The notes beneath the pieces were generated by a model that worked only from the letters and a program-made list of their open reading frames with translations, was not told the origin of the DNA and ran no database searches. Positions 23,349 through 34,835 of a stretch of DNA of 64,000 nt are shown here, one piece after another. Source of the DNA: Lycium barbarum (taxonomy: Eukaryota > Streptophyta > Magnoliopsida > Solanales > Solanaceae); assembly GCF_019175385.1 (NCBI RefSeq), contig NC_083348.1, forward strand, positions 49,436,950-49,500,949, in the 5' to 3' direction. The position numbers were made by a program, and so were the translations under genes. Numbering within the stretch: the stretch's first letter is position 1; every line of letters starts with the position of its first letter.

Positions 23349-24283
23349 TGTTACACCTTGGAAATTTCCCCCGCTAGCGTACAGTTATTAGGCCAATGAA
23401 GGGTATGACGTATATGGTGTTTTAACGAGGGACAACATCCTTTAGACTGGTATTGAGGTGCTAAATAATTGTTAAGAAGGTTCTATAAGGATTGGAGAAC
23501 AAACGAAATGACGAGAATAAGACTCAGTATATTGATGGGTTATACGGTCAATTATACGGACCGTATAACATTATACGGCTGCATAATGAACCGTAAAAGA
23601 GTCACAGAATGAGGCAGAATGAGGTTGCTGAAGGGATGATTTTACGATCAATTATACGGACCGTATAAAATTATATGGCCCGTATAATGTACCGTCAAGT
23701 TGACACAGGAAAAGGGTAGTCATTGGAGCAGTTTTACGGTCGAATATACGGACCGTATAAATTTATACGGACCATATAATGGACCGTATAATGATGTCGG
23801 GACAGATTTCAATTTTTAAATAAGGACCTAAGTTCATTTTATCTTATTTCATCTTCTCTCTCCACGACCCAACATCTCTCTAGAACCTTCCAAAACTCTT
23901 CCAATACAAGAATCCAAGTGAAAATCAAGATCAACCACACTAAGTTCATGAAAACAAGTGTGTGAAACCCAAGTAAAGTTCATCCTCCTCAAAGAAAACC
24001 AAAAGAGGTGAGATAGGGTTTTGTTGCTAGAGAAGAAACTCCACTCAAGACTTGTTCAACCATCATCCAAGGTAAGTTTCATGACCATTTTATGTTGTTT
24101 AAGGTAATGGAAGGTTAAGATACCTGAATTGTAGAAGAACATAGCAAATGGGTCATTCAAGAGTGAATAGTGTCATGAGTGAGTGGTAGTTGAATTGAAT
24201 CATGGATGTTAGTGTGTTCTGAGTATGAATATGTTACAAATTACATGAAGACCATGAGATATGTGTGATACATGGGAAAATCC
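23349..24283 (+). mobile_element. Element F, 5' LTR (left part)
   Basis: Begins TGTTACACCTTGG and is cut at 24283 by element G (target duplication aatcc); it resumes at 33145. It holds the U3 palindrome array, a TATA-like tttaaataagg (23816-23826) and a very good donor-like caag/gtaagttt at 24072. Without G the LTR is about 2567 bp. Confidence 0.9.
23540..23800 (+). promoter_or_regulatory. F U3 array of TATACGG-CCGTATA inverted repeats
   Basis: Three loosely tandem units of about 90-100 bp each carry the near-perfect inverted repeat ttatacgg-a-ccgtataa plus a gaccgta or accgtca tail. The last lies about 15-30 bp upstream of the TATA-like box. The F 3' LTR repeats the array (40160-40400) with one unit shortened. 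Likely cis-regulatory or silencing-related; function inferred. Confidence 0.55.
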
Positions 24284-27200
24284 TGTCACGACCCAACCCC
24301 GTAGGCCGTGACTAGTGCCCGAGTTGGACACTCATATTATCTATTAACTGTAGTCATTTGCAATTAGCATGTCATGATCTCATTTGTACATAAAAAAAAA
24401 ATAGGACATTATTTTTAAGCTGACAAGTTTTGTTTGTCTTAGGCACCTGTCTCCTGAGGAGTTGCACTTTTTAAACAACAACATATATATATATATTCCT
24501 ACGCAAGCCGACAAGGCTGCCACGATATACAAAATAACAAACATACATACATATGCAAGCCGCCAAGGCTGCCATTACGAATGGGTACGCCCCAAACATA
24601 AGTCATAGACGTAAAACGCATCAACAACTACAAACAGACCCACACCGATGTCCACAGACCTCTAAGAGTAATGACCGTATCATATGGCGGGACAGGGCCC
24701 CGCCGTACCCGAATAAACACTTATATATACAACAAAGGAAGTTATACCACAAGCTAGGCTCCGGAACAAAGGAGCAGTCCAAAATAGCTGAATAGGTATC
24801 CTAAGCCGGCGGATCTCCAAAACGAGCGTCTGTACCTGCGGGCATGAACGCAGCCCCCCGAAGAAAGGGTTTCAGTACGGAATATGTACTGAGCATGTAA
24901 AGCTTGAAACAGAATAATAGACTTATATTGAGACAAGGTATGTAGGACTCAATGCAACAACCAGAATTTTCATAAAACTTGCCTTTAAACATATTCCATC
25001 TATATAATTCTCATATCAATGTCATTATAGAGTTTTGTAATCAAAGCTACATAATCATTCTGTATATAACATATATATCGTGTCCCGGCCCTTTAATGAG
25101 GGACTCGGTAATAAGGAATATATGCCCTCCTGGTCGCCATCTCCATATCATAATATCATCACATTATCATATCATCATATCATCATATATATATATAACG
25201 TGTCCCGGCCCTTTAATGAGGGACTCGGTGAATAATGTAGTAAACATGCGCATGAAAACGTGTCCTGGCCCGGGACTCAGTGAAGGATATAGCGGTAAGC
25301 ACGAGCAGAATAATGAGCAACCACATATATGCAATTCATCTTTTTAGACTCAATGGATAAGCAACTAACCAGCTCTAAAGTGTCAAAATAATATTCATAT
25401 TCAGTTCATTTTAAGTCTCATAAAAAACTATTACAAGAAACGTTTCAGATTTCATGTACATGTATCACTTTAACATGATGTAGCTTTTAAAAGTCAAGTA
25501 TGTCTCTAGTTGTGCAATTCTTTAAGAATAGGAACTTTCATGCATTATTCATTAGTCACTCATATTGTAGGCACATGACAACAACCTTAATAAAATATAG
25601 AATCATAAGTCATACATGGAACTAGAGAATAGAATTTACCCCAAGGTTCATATCGTTTCATACTTACGTCTAGGACATGCCAAAAGAAAGAAGGAATAGG
25701 CTTTACATACCTTTAGCGTTTAGTCGTATTATAACTTGTACTTGCTGCCCAAAAACACTTATCCTATATCAAGATATCAAGAGCTACAATTAGTCTACGA
25801 GGGAATTCAATACGTACTTTAACGTCAACAATCCCTTTCAAACATTTAGACGACGTTTCGTTCGCATTCAAATCAACTACATACAACCACCCCAACATCA
25901 ACAATCATATGTTCAATACCAATCCGGACAGCCCACATAACATTCCAAATAGCCCACATTCACAACATTCCATAACGATTCACATACGGCTACTACATTC
26001 TCAAGTTACTCCTAATAATCCGTAGCCTTAACGTTTTCGTGTAACAACTTGACAACAACCCAAACAACGTAAATACAATATATATTCTTAACTATCATTA
26101 GTATTTCCAATTTAAAGAATACAACATGTCCAAAACAGTTCCTAACCACAACACGTCCAAAACAGTCCCTAATCAACAACACGCCTAAAACAGTCCCTAA
26201 CCAACAACATAAAGGTGCCCGAAATTCTTGCAAACGTTTACGAACATACCAAGCAAACCACATATGATTCTTACACATTATTTCATGTCTTAATTTCATA
26301 TAATTTTAGTAAAATACGACCAGCAGTCACACGATAAATATATCACCAAATTCGTACGCAAACAACTACCTTGTCGACACAAAAACCTTACAACGACAAC
26401 AGCATGTTTAATGACATTACTTTCATGATTCTTGGAACTGTTTTAGCATCATTTCCATTCTTACAACAGCCCACAATTCATATCAATTTCAACTTGAATC
26501 ATTATGCTTCACTTCCACTAAACGTTCATAACAAGAATCAACACTCAACACATACAATTTCACCTCTAGCACTAAAACAGTCCACTGTTTTGGACTGCTT
26601 GTATGCTTCAACATAATTCATTTCTTTAGCACCTTAATTCACATATTTAACATGCATACAATACACCACAATGTCCATAACAACAACAATCAAAATGTGG
26701 CACAAAACAGTCCATAATCTCCCCTAAAACAGTCCCTTTACACGGCTTTAACACTAGTCCAACAACTTCATGATTTTCATCCTTTTATCTAAACTACAAC
26801 ACATTCAATCCATTTCCAATACATGTACAAGAAGATTAGACATGATTTCATTAGAGTCTTCAACCCATGGCTCACTTTAATTTTTAGAAAAACAGTCCAA
26901 TATCCAATATGCCACATCACAAACAAACTTCTACAACCTTTGTTCATTTACTTATGTTGATACATATTCAATTCATCAACAATACAAGCAAAATGAAATC
27001 AACCATGACTTCACCAATACTCATGGCTAACTCTCTACTTAAACTACAACAACAATCCAACAACAATCATGCATGAACTATACATTCAAATCGTCATGAA
27101 ACACAAGAACAATAAGCATTCTTACCTTACAATCTTGTTCTTCACTTTGGACGAATTTTCAACACTATTGAGGTGCTTCACTTCTTGGTTTCGTTTCAAC

Positions 27201-27704
27201 AACTACTACATATTCTTGTACACTAAATGAGGAGTTGATTTGAGGAAGAAAACTGATTTTTTTGGAACAAATATGGACCTCACTTTCGACTAACTCTAGG
27301 TCAAGAGTTTCCTTTTCTCTCTCTTTGTGTTCTTAACTTGTAAGTGTTGAAATGGTGTAGTGAGTTGTGGAGTAAATCTGATTTTTCATTATGTGTATTC
27401 CCTACAAGACTTGGACATGTGTACCACACTATTCTTGGGTCAATAACCTTTGACCATGGCACTAATCTAGGCTACACATGGAAAACAATATGGGCAGATT
27501 TTTTTTTGGTTCCCAATCCCACTAATGGTTAGTTTAATCCCACTTTTCATTAATATATCAATGACAAACGAAATTGTAGTTGAATTATGACTTGAAACGA
27601 AACCGGAAGTTAAAATCTCTACTCCGTATCTTAAAATAGTCTTGTCTTTAACTTGTCACGTTTAGTTTAAAACGTCCCAATATATGAAAATATGGGATAT
27701 AACA
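24284..27704 (-). mobile_element. Element G, 3' LTR
   Basis: In element sense it runs from TGTTATATCCC (27704) to CGGGTTGGGTCGTGACA (24284). The donor-like gtaag/gtaag is at 27125 and the acceptor-like catgcccgcag/gtac ends at 24836, just 3' of the hairpin pair (24840-24895). Copies of tgtcccggccctttaatgag begin at 25081 and 25201, with a degenerate third at 25261; gtccc/gggac arms make each a small hairpin. Confidence 0.92.
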
Positions 27705-27740
27705 TTCTTCCCCCCTTTAGAACATTCGTCCTCGAATGTT
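27705..27740 (-). other. Element G polypurine tract with upstream hairpin
   Basis: The minus strand reads ctaaaggggggaagaa against the LTR start. Immediately 5' is the perfect inverted repeat aacattcg-agga-cgaatgtt (27721-27740). Confidence 0.9.
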
Positions 27741-27911
27741 ACATTAGTGTTGCCTAAGCATACTTAAACTTTCACCCTTCCTGGTCAATCTTATCCTTCA
27801 CAACCTCACAGCTTGTCCTACCAATACATTTGCATCCGTCACAATTCTTTTTCCTCTGTACTCTCATCTTAATCATACTACTACTCCTTTTTACTATAAA
27901 CTCGTCATAAT

Positions 27912-29447
27912 TTACAACAAAGAGAGAGAAATATGTGACAGTGTGGAGCCTGTGCCTATCAATGCATATACATCTCGGGAGAAAATCGATAGTATACCTG
28001 TGACCACATTTGGCGACGCTTCCTGATCCTGTCTGCTAGGTAAAGCATATAAGCGGTTTGAAGGACCGCCAGAACTGGAAGCCCCTCCACGGCCTCTGCC
28101 ACGGCCTGCTGGCATTGGAATACCTTGTCCCATAGGACGCATGGCAACTGAAGAAGAAGAACCAGCAACTAATCCCGTAGGCTGAGCTGCACCACCTGCA
28201 CCACCCCCAAATCGACACTCCCTCATAGTATGGCCTTGACGACCGCAAGAGAAACATGCACCAGTAATGCGGCGGCATTCCCCAGGATGGCGCCTGCCAC
28301 ACCGATGGCACTGTGGTATAGATGGCCTCATCTGGCCTGAGTCCCTGTGCATCTGGAAACCGGAAGTCATGGAGCTTTGACCAGCTCCTGAATACCCTGT
28401 GCTATCAAACCCTCTACCAGTGAATCGTGGAGGTTCACTCCATGCCGGTTGAGAAGGATATCTATTGTGCTGCGGCTGGGGCTGCCCGCCCCAAAACTCA
28501 CCAGAATACCCAGCTGATCTAACTCTCTTCTGCTGACCCCTATCCTGATCCCTATCAAATCGTCGCCCTCTCTGTCGACCCTCAACCCCCTGTGCATATG
28601 CCTGCACTCGAGCGATGTCCATACCGGGCTGAGAAGCCATTGCCATACAGCCATCAATCAAGTAATTATCCAACCCCATTACGTAACGATGGACCCTGTC
28701 TGCCATGTCAGCTACAATAGCGGGCGCGTACCTAGCCAATGAATCAAATTCGAGACTATACTCTCGAACACTTCTGCCATCCTGTCTCAAGTGTAGGAAT
28801 CTATCAACACTGGCCCGCCTCATCTCCGGAGGCAGAAAATGACCCAAAAAGGCTTGCACGAACTCGTCCCATACTGCTGGAGGAGCATCCTCGGCCCTAG
28901 ATAATACCCAGGACTCGTACCAGTTAATAGCCACATCACGCAACCGATATGAAGCCAACTCAACGGACTCAGTCTCGGTAACTCTAATTACCCTCAACGT
29001 ACGCAACATCTGTCGGATAAAATCCTGTGGATCCTCTGCTGTCTTTAACCCATAGAACTCTGGGGGCTTACAAGTCAAGAAATCATGGACCCTCGAACTA
29101 TCGTGTCTGTCCGCATAATCACCTCCTAACCCGTGTCTGCGAGCCTGCCCCGACACCAACCTGGTCAATAACTGTACTGCGTCACGCATAGCCCTATCCT
29201 CCGCCCCAGGCTGGGGAGCTGAAGGCTCGGGTGCTGGAGCCTCAGGAGCTGGTGGTAAATCTATCTCCTGATCTGTAGCTGCCGCTGCCCTAGGCTCCTC
29301 TGATAATGATGGTGTAGCGGAGCTCGCTGACTGAAGCCTAATCTCAGGCACATATTGGGAATAAGCTATAGTGACCCTCCGGGTCCCACTGGTCTCTCCA
29401 ACTACCGCTTTGCCCTTCTGGGCGGCTGTTGCCTTCTTTGGAGGCAT
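27912..29447 (-). CDS. gag: Gag of element G, with protease start
   Basis: The uninterrupted frame starts at MPPKKATAAQKGK (29447; an ATG four codons upstream is also possible) and runs 511 residues. In order: a Pro/Ala-rich N-terminal part, the gag domain ([58 protein letters not shown]), an Arg/Gly-rich stretch, then CHRCGRRHPGEC and an intact knuckle CFSCGRQGHTMREC. The frame ends a few residues into protease, where the expected DPGS active site reads GTGS (DVYALIGTGSTLS), so the catalytic Asp is lost. It could build particles and bind RNA but needs pol from another element. It is the only long gag frame in this window without a break. Confidence 0.88.
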   Translation of the reverse strand: MPPKKATAAQKGKAVVGETSGTRRVTIAYSQYVPEIRLQSASSATPSLSEEPRAAAATDQEIDLPPAPEAPAPEPSAPQPGAEDRAMRDAVQLLTRLVSGQARRHGLGGDYADRHDSSRVHDFLTCKPPEFYGLKTAEDPQDFIRQMLRTLRVIRVTETESVELASYRLRDVAINWYESWVLSRAEDAPPAVWDEFVQAFLGHFLPPEMRRASVDRFLHLRQDGRSVREYSLEFDSLARYAPAIVADMADRVHRYVMGLDNYLIDGCMAMASQPGMDIARVQAYAQGVEGRQRGRRFDRDQDRGQQKRVRSAGYSGEFWGGQPQPQHNRYPSQPAWSEPPRFTGRGFDSTGYSGAGQSSMTSGFQMHRDSGQMRPSIPQCHRCGRRHPGECRRITGACFSCGRQGHTMRECRFGGGAGGAAQPTGLVAGSSSSVAMRPMGQGIPMPAGRGRGRGGASSSGGPSNRLYALPSRQDQEASPNVVTGILSIFSRDVYALIGTGSTLSHISLSLL

Positions 29448-29553
29448 CGCTGTAAACATAACAATCTGTTAGGGAAAGATTATCCTGATAATACAGCTCT
29501 ATCGCACGATCTAAAATGAAAGGAAAGATGAAATCCTAAATGTCCTGTAGCTT

Positions 29554-29593
29554 CTTGTTTATAAATGTGGTGCACAACACATCGATAAACAAG
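29554..29593 (-). ncRNA. Leader hairpin with GTGCAC loop (DIS-like), element G
   Basis: On the minus strand, cttgtttatcgatgtg (29593-29578) pairs with cacatttataaacaag (29569-29554), 15 of 16 positions including one G-U. The 8-nt loop TTGTGCAC contains GTGCAC. It starts 42 nt after the PBS. Confidence 0.7.
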
Positions 29594-29635
29594 ACTCTAC
29601 TCGACACGGTCTGTAGACACTCCGAGGATTGAACC

Positions 29636-29647
29636 GCTCTAACACCA
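29636..29647 (-). other. Primer-binding site of element G
   Basis: The minus strand reads tggtgttagagc, two changes from tggtatcagagc, four bases inside the LTR end. Confidence 0.85.
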
Positions 29648-29651
29648 CTTT

Positions 29652-32600
29652 TGTCACGACCCAACCCCGTAGGCCGTGACTAGTGCCCGAGTTGGACACT
29701 CATATTATCTATTAACTGTAGTCATTTGCAATTAGCATGTCATGATCTCATTTGTACATAAAAAAAAAAATAGGACATTATTCTTAAGCTGTCAAGTTTT
29801 GTTCGTCTTAGGCACCTGTCTCCTGAGGAGTTGCACATTTTAAACAACAACATATATATATATATTCCTACGCAAGCCGACAAGGCTGCCACGATATACA
29901 AAATAACAAACATACATACATATGCAAGCCGCCAAGGCTGCCATTACGAATGGGTACGCCCCAAACATAAGTCATAGACGTAAAACGCATCAACAACTAC
30001 AAACAGACCCACACCGATGTCCACAGACCTCTAAGAGTAATAACCGTATCATATGGCGGGACAGGGCCCCGCCGTACCCGAATAAACACTTATATATACA
30101 ACAAAGGAAGTTATACCACAAGCTAGGCTCCAGAACAAAGGAGCAGTCCAAAATAGCTGAATAGGTATCCTAAGCCGGCGGATCTCCAAAACGAGCGTCT
30201 GTACCTGCGGGCATGAACGCAGCCCCCCGAAGAAAGGGGTTCAGTACGGAATATGTACTGAGCATGTAAAGCTTGAAACATAATAATAGACTTATATTGA
30301 GACAAGGTATGTAGGACTCAATGCAACAACCAGAATTTTCATAAAACTTGCCTTTAAACATATTCCATCTATATAATTTTCATATCAATGTCATTATAGA
30401 GTTTTGTAATCAAAGCTGCATAATCATTCTGTATATAACATATATATCGTGTCCCGGCCCTTTAATGAGGGACTCGGTAATTATAATCATAGAATCATAA
30501 ACATAAACATGTACGTGTCCCGGCCCTTTAATGAGGGACTCGGTAATAAGGAATATATGCCCTCCTGGTCGCCATCTCCATATCATAATATCATCACATT
30601 ATCATATCATCATATCATCATATATATATATAACGTGTCCCGGCCCTTTAATGAGGGACTCGGTGAATAATGTAGTAAACATGCGCATGAAAACGTGTCC
30701 TGGCCCGGGACTCAGTGAAGGATATAGCGGTAAGCACGAGCAGAATAATGAGCAACCACATATATGCAATTCATCTTTTTAGACTCAATGGATAAGCAAC
30801 TAACCAGCTCTAAAGTGTCAAAATAATATTCATATTCAGTTCATTTTAAGTCTCATAAAAAACTATTACAAGAAACGTTTCAGATTTCATGTACATGTAT
30901 CACTTTAACATGATGTAGCTTTTAAAAGTCAAGTATGTCTCTAGTTGTGCAATTCTTTAAGAATAGGAACTTTCATGTATTATTCATTAGTCACTCATAT
31001 TGTAGGCACATGACAACAACCTTAATAAAATATAGAATCATAAGTCATACATGGAACTAGAGAATAGAATTTACCCCAAGGTTCATATCGTTTCATACTT
31101 ACGTCTAGGACATGCCAAAAGAAAGAAGGAATAGGCTTTACATACCTTTAGCGTTTAGTCGTATTATAACTTGTACTTGCTGCCCAAAAACACTTATCCT
31201 ATATCAAGATATCAAGAGCTACAATAAGTCTACGAGGGAATTCAATACGTACTTTAACGTCAACAATCCCTTTCAAACATTTAGACGACGTTTCGTTCGC
31301 ATTCAAATCAACTACATACAACCACCCCAACATCAATAATCATATGTTCAATACCAATCAGGACAGCCCACATAACATTCCAAATAGCCCACATTCACAA
31401 CATTCCATAACGATTCAGATACGGCTACTACATTCTCAAGTTACTCCTAATAATCTGTAGCCTTAACGTTTTCGTGTAACAACTTTACAACAACCCAAAC
31501 AACGTAAATACAATATATATTCTTAACTATCATTAGTATTTCCAATTTAAAGAATACAACATGTCCAAAACAGTTCCTAACCACAACACGTCCAAAACAG
31601 TCCCTAATCAACAACACGCCTAAAACAGTCCCTAACCAACAACATAAAGGTGCCCGGAATTCTTGCAAACGTTTACGAACATACCAAGCAAACCACATAT
31701 GATTCTTACACATTATTTCATGTCTTCATTTCATATAATTTTAGTAAAATATGACCAGCAGTCACACGATAAATATATCACCAAATTCGTACGCAAACAA
31801 CTACCTTGTCGACACAAAAACCTTACAACGACAACAGCATGTTTAATGACATTACTTACATGATTCTTGGAACTGTTTTAGCATCATTTCCATTCTTACA
31901 ACAGCCCACAATTCATATCAATTTCAACTTGAATCATTATGATTCACTTCCACTAAACGTTCATAACAAGAATCAACACTCAACACATACAATTTCACCT
32001 CTAGCACTAAAACAGTCCACTGTTTTGGACTGCTTGTATGCTTCAACATAATTCATTTCTTTAGCACCTTAATTCACATATTTAACATGCATACAATACA
32101 CCACAATGTCCATAACAACAACAATCAAAATGTGGCACAAAACAGTCCATAATCTCCCCTAAAACAGTCCCTTTACACGGCTTTAACACTAGTCCAACAA
32201 CTTCATGATTTTCATCCTTTTATCCAAACTACAACACATTCAATCCATTTCCAATACATGTACAAGAAGATTAGACATGATTTCATTAGAGTCTTCAACC
32301 CATGGCTCACTTTAATTTTTAGAAAAACAGTCCAATATCCAACATGCCACATCACAAACAAACTTCTACAACCTTTGTTCATTTACATATGTTGATACAT
32401 ATTCAATTCATCAACAATACAAGCAAAATGAAATCAACCATGACTTCACCAATACTCATGGCTAACTCTCTACTTCAACTACAACAACAATCCAACAACA
32501 ATCATGCATGAACTATACATTCAAATCGTCATGAAACACAAGAACAATAAGCATTCTTACCTTACAATCTTGTTCTTCACTTTGGACGAATTTTCAACAC

Positions 32601-33139
32601 TATTGAGGTGCTTCACTTCTTGGTTTCGTTTCAACAACTACTACATATTCTTGTACACTAAATGAGGAGTTGATTTGAGGAAGAAAACTGATTTTTTTTG
32701 AACAAATTTGGACCTCACTTTCGACTAACTCTAGGTCAAGAGTTTCCTTTTCTCTCTCTATGTGTTCTTAACTTGTAAGTGTTGAAATGGTGTAGTGAGT
32801 TGTGGAGTAAATCTGATTTTTCATTATGTGTATTCCCTACAAGACTTGGACATGTGTACCACACTAATCTTGGGTCAATAACCTTTGACCATGGCACTAA
32901 TCTAGGCTACACATGGAAAACAATATGGGCAGATTTGTTTTTGGTTCCCAATCCCACTAATGGTTAGTTTAATCCCACTTTCATTAATATATCAATGCCA
33001 AACGAAATTGTATTTGAATTATGACTTGAAACGAAACCGAAAGTTAAAATCTCTACTCCGTATCTTAAAATAGTCTTGTCTTTAACTTGTCACGTTTAGT
33101 TTAAAACGTCCCAATATATGAAAATATGGGATATAACAA
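29652..33139 (-). mobile_element. Element G, 5' LTR
   Basis: The 3488-bp partner of 24284-27704. It has three full copies of the tgtcccggccctttaatgag unit (30450, 30516, 30636) plus a degenerate one (30696), against two plus one in the other LTR. The donor-like site is at 32560 and the acceptor-like site ends at 30205. Confidence 0.92.
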
Positions 33140-33144
33140 ATCCG

Positions 33145-34512
33145 ATAGCGAACCCAAAACCATAAATGTGAGGGAAAATGAAGAGAAATGGTGGATCATG
33201 GCCATTGTATATGAATGATAATTGTGATTTGCTATATTGTGATTTTTATTGTGGGTGATTGGGAGTTGATATGGAATATGGGAAAAGTAGTATAAACAAA
33301 GGAAGTGCTGCACAATTTTCTCTAGAAATAATAGTGCGTTCTTATAGTTGGTTAACTAACGATCGTACGAATCCTCTTTTTGAAGGTAGAGGCGTGACAT
33401 TGAAGGAGAATAAGAAGACGCTAAATTGATTAAATGACAAAGGTATGTGAGGCTTAACTCTTCTTTCAAAAGGCATGAATCCTTCAAGAAGATGAAGCTT
33501 AAGAGTCCTTCTATATATTAAATCCCCTATGAGCATGATAGTGATGACAATGAGCTAGAGTCTAGAGACTCAAAAAATTGTGGCATGATGTTCTTACAGT
33601 TCTAATGCTATTATTGTTAACACTCGCCTTACGTTTTCTTCCCTTCAAGGCGAGGCATGGTACTCATAAATGTCCATAATACAATCGGGGATTCACGACC
33701 TTACGTCACCCTGACATAGTATGATTGTCTTAAAGCCTAATGAATGCTCTTAATGCTAATGTATGTTATGACAATAAGATGATAAGAAATGCTAACTTGT
33801 AACACTCTGGGATACATGGAACACTAAGAAATGATAACATGATGCTATGGCTTGAGATGTATAATAATGACGGGTTATGATTGATGTTGTGATGATAAGA
33901 TTGCACCGCGCCTATATGATCGGGCATGTCACCGCTAATGCGGGCTGCGTATGATTCCACCGCGCCTATATGGCCGGGCATGTCACTGCTAATGTGGGCT
34001 GCATTGTTTACACCGAGCCGAGAGGGCCGGGCATGATCACCACTAGTGGGCGGCATATGAGGGTTACTCGGACGCGGGTAACGATACAGATTATGATGTG
34101 ATGAGATATATGATGACGTACGTGATGATGTATGGGATGTGATAACATGGGTACTATGATTGTGTAAAATGTGAAATATGATAGTAATACGATTGCCTAT
34201 GACATGTGTGCAAGTTATATCTTTGTTCCATGACTCATGATCTGTCTATTATGTTTGCTTATTTCATTCCTGCCTTACATACTCAGTACAATATTCGTAC
34301 TGACGTCCTTTTTCTATGGACGTTGTGTTCATGCCCATAGGTAGACAGGGAGGAGATCTTGCTCCGGATTCTTAGAGGCTGCTAGCTGATTGGAAGCCCT
34401 CCATTGTCCCGGAGGTGCCTATGATGATTCTTTTGTGTACAATTGTAGGTGTTATCTCTTAGAGGCTCGTAGATACTCGACGTGGGTCGTGTGGTTTCAT
34501 GGCATGGTCATA

Positions 34513-34590
<78 letters not shown>

Positions 34591-34776
34591 ATTATTTTGC
34601 AAGCCTAAGGTTTCGTATGTATAAAAGCATTTCATTTCTAAATAAAAATGGATTTTATTATAAATTAAGCATGAATCGGATAAATGATTGCTAAATAAGC
34701 TTAATAAGTGATGGCACGAGCGGTGCTCGGTGGTTAGCCCCGGGTACCCGTCACTGCCCCTAGCTGGGTCGTGACA
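33145..34776 (+). mobile_element. Element F, 5' LTR (right part)
   Basis: Continues the F LTR after element G to ggtcgtgaca at 34776. It contains G/C-rich imperfect repeats caccgcgcctatatggccgg with cactgctaatgtgggctgc (33905-34060), the hairpin pair cagtac/gtactg and acgtcc/ggacgt (34282-34324) and acceptor-like atgcccatag/gtagacagg ending at 34340. The F 3' LTR lacks 517 bp of this region. Confidence 0.9.
34513..34590 (+). repeat. (TA)n(GT)n microsatellite in F 5' LTR
   Basis: About 29 TA repeats are followed by 10 GT repeats. The matching site in the F 3' LTR (41749-41768) has only about 10 TA and almost no GT. The open frames crossing it are low-complexity artefacts. Confidence 0.95.
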
Positions 34777-34780
34777 AAAG

Positions 34781-34792
34781 TGGTATCAGAGC
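34781..34792 (+). other. Primer-binding site of element F
   Basis: tggtatcagagc, a perfect 12-base match to the 3' end of initiator tRNA-Met, four bases after the LTR. Confidence 0.93.
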
Positions 34793-34835
34793 AGTTCGGT
34801 CCTAGGAAGTGTCTACGAGCCGTGTCTAGTAGAGT

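Larger units (their letters stand above)
24284..33139 (-). mobile_element. Element G: gag-only Ty3/gypsy retrotransposon
   Basis: LTRs 24284-27704 and 29652-33139 flank only 1.95 kb of internal DNA, with a perfect target duplication aatcc (24279-24283 and 33140-33144). PBS, PPT and gag all place it on the minus strand. LTRs look about 99% identical on spot comparison; the 67-bp length difference comes mainly from one extra 66-bp repeat unit. The internal region ends just inside protease, and RT, RNase H and integrase are absent. It is non-autonomous and sits inside the 5' LTR of F. Confidence 0.93.

Noticed and set aside
34390..34694. Open frames with long Ile-Tyr and Cys-Val repeats
   Set aside because: They are translations of the (TA)n(GT)n microsatellite in the F 5' LTR.
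34781..34792. Possible tRNA gene pieces at tggtatcagagc sites
   Set aside because: Only 12 bases match, always just inside an LTR end, so they are primer-binding sites.
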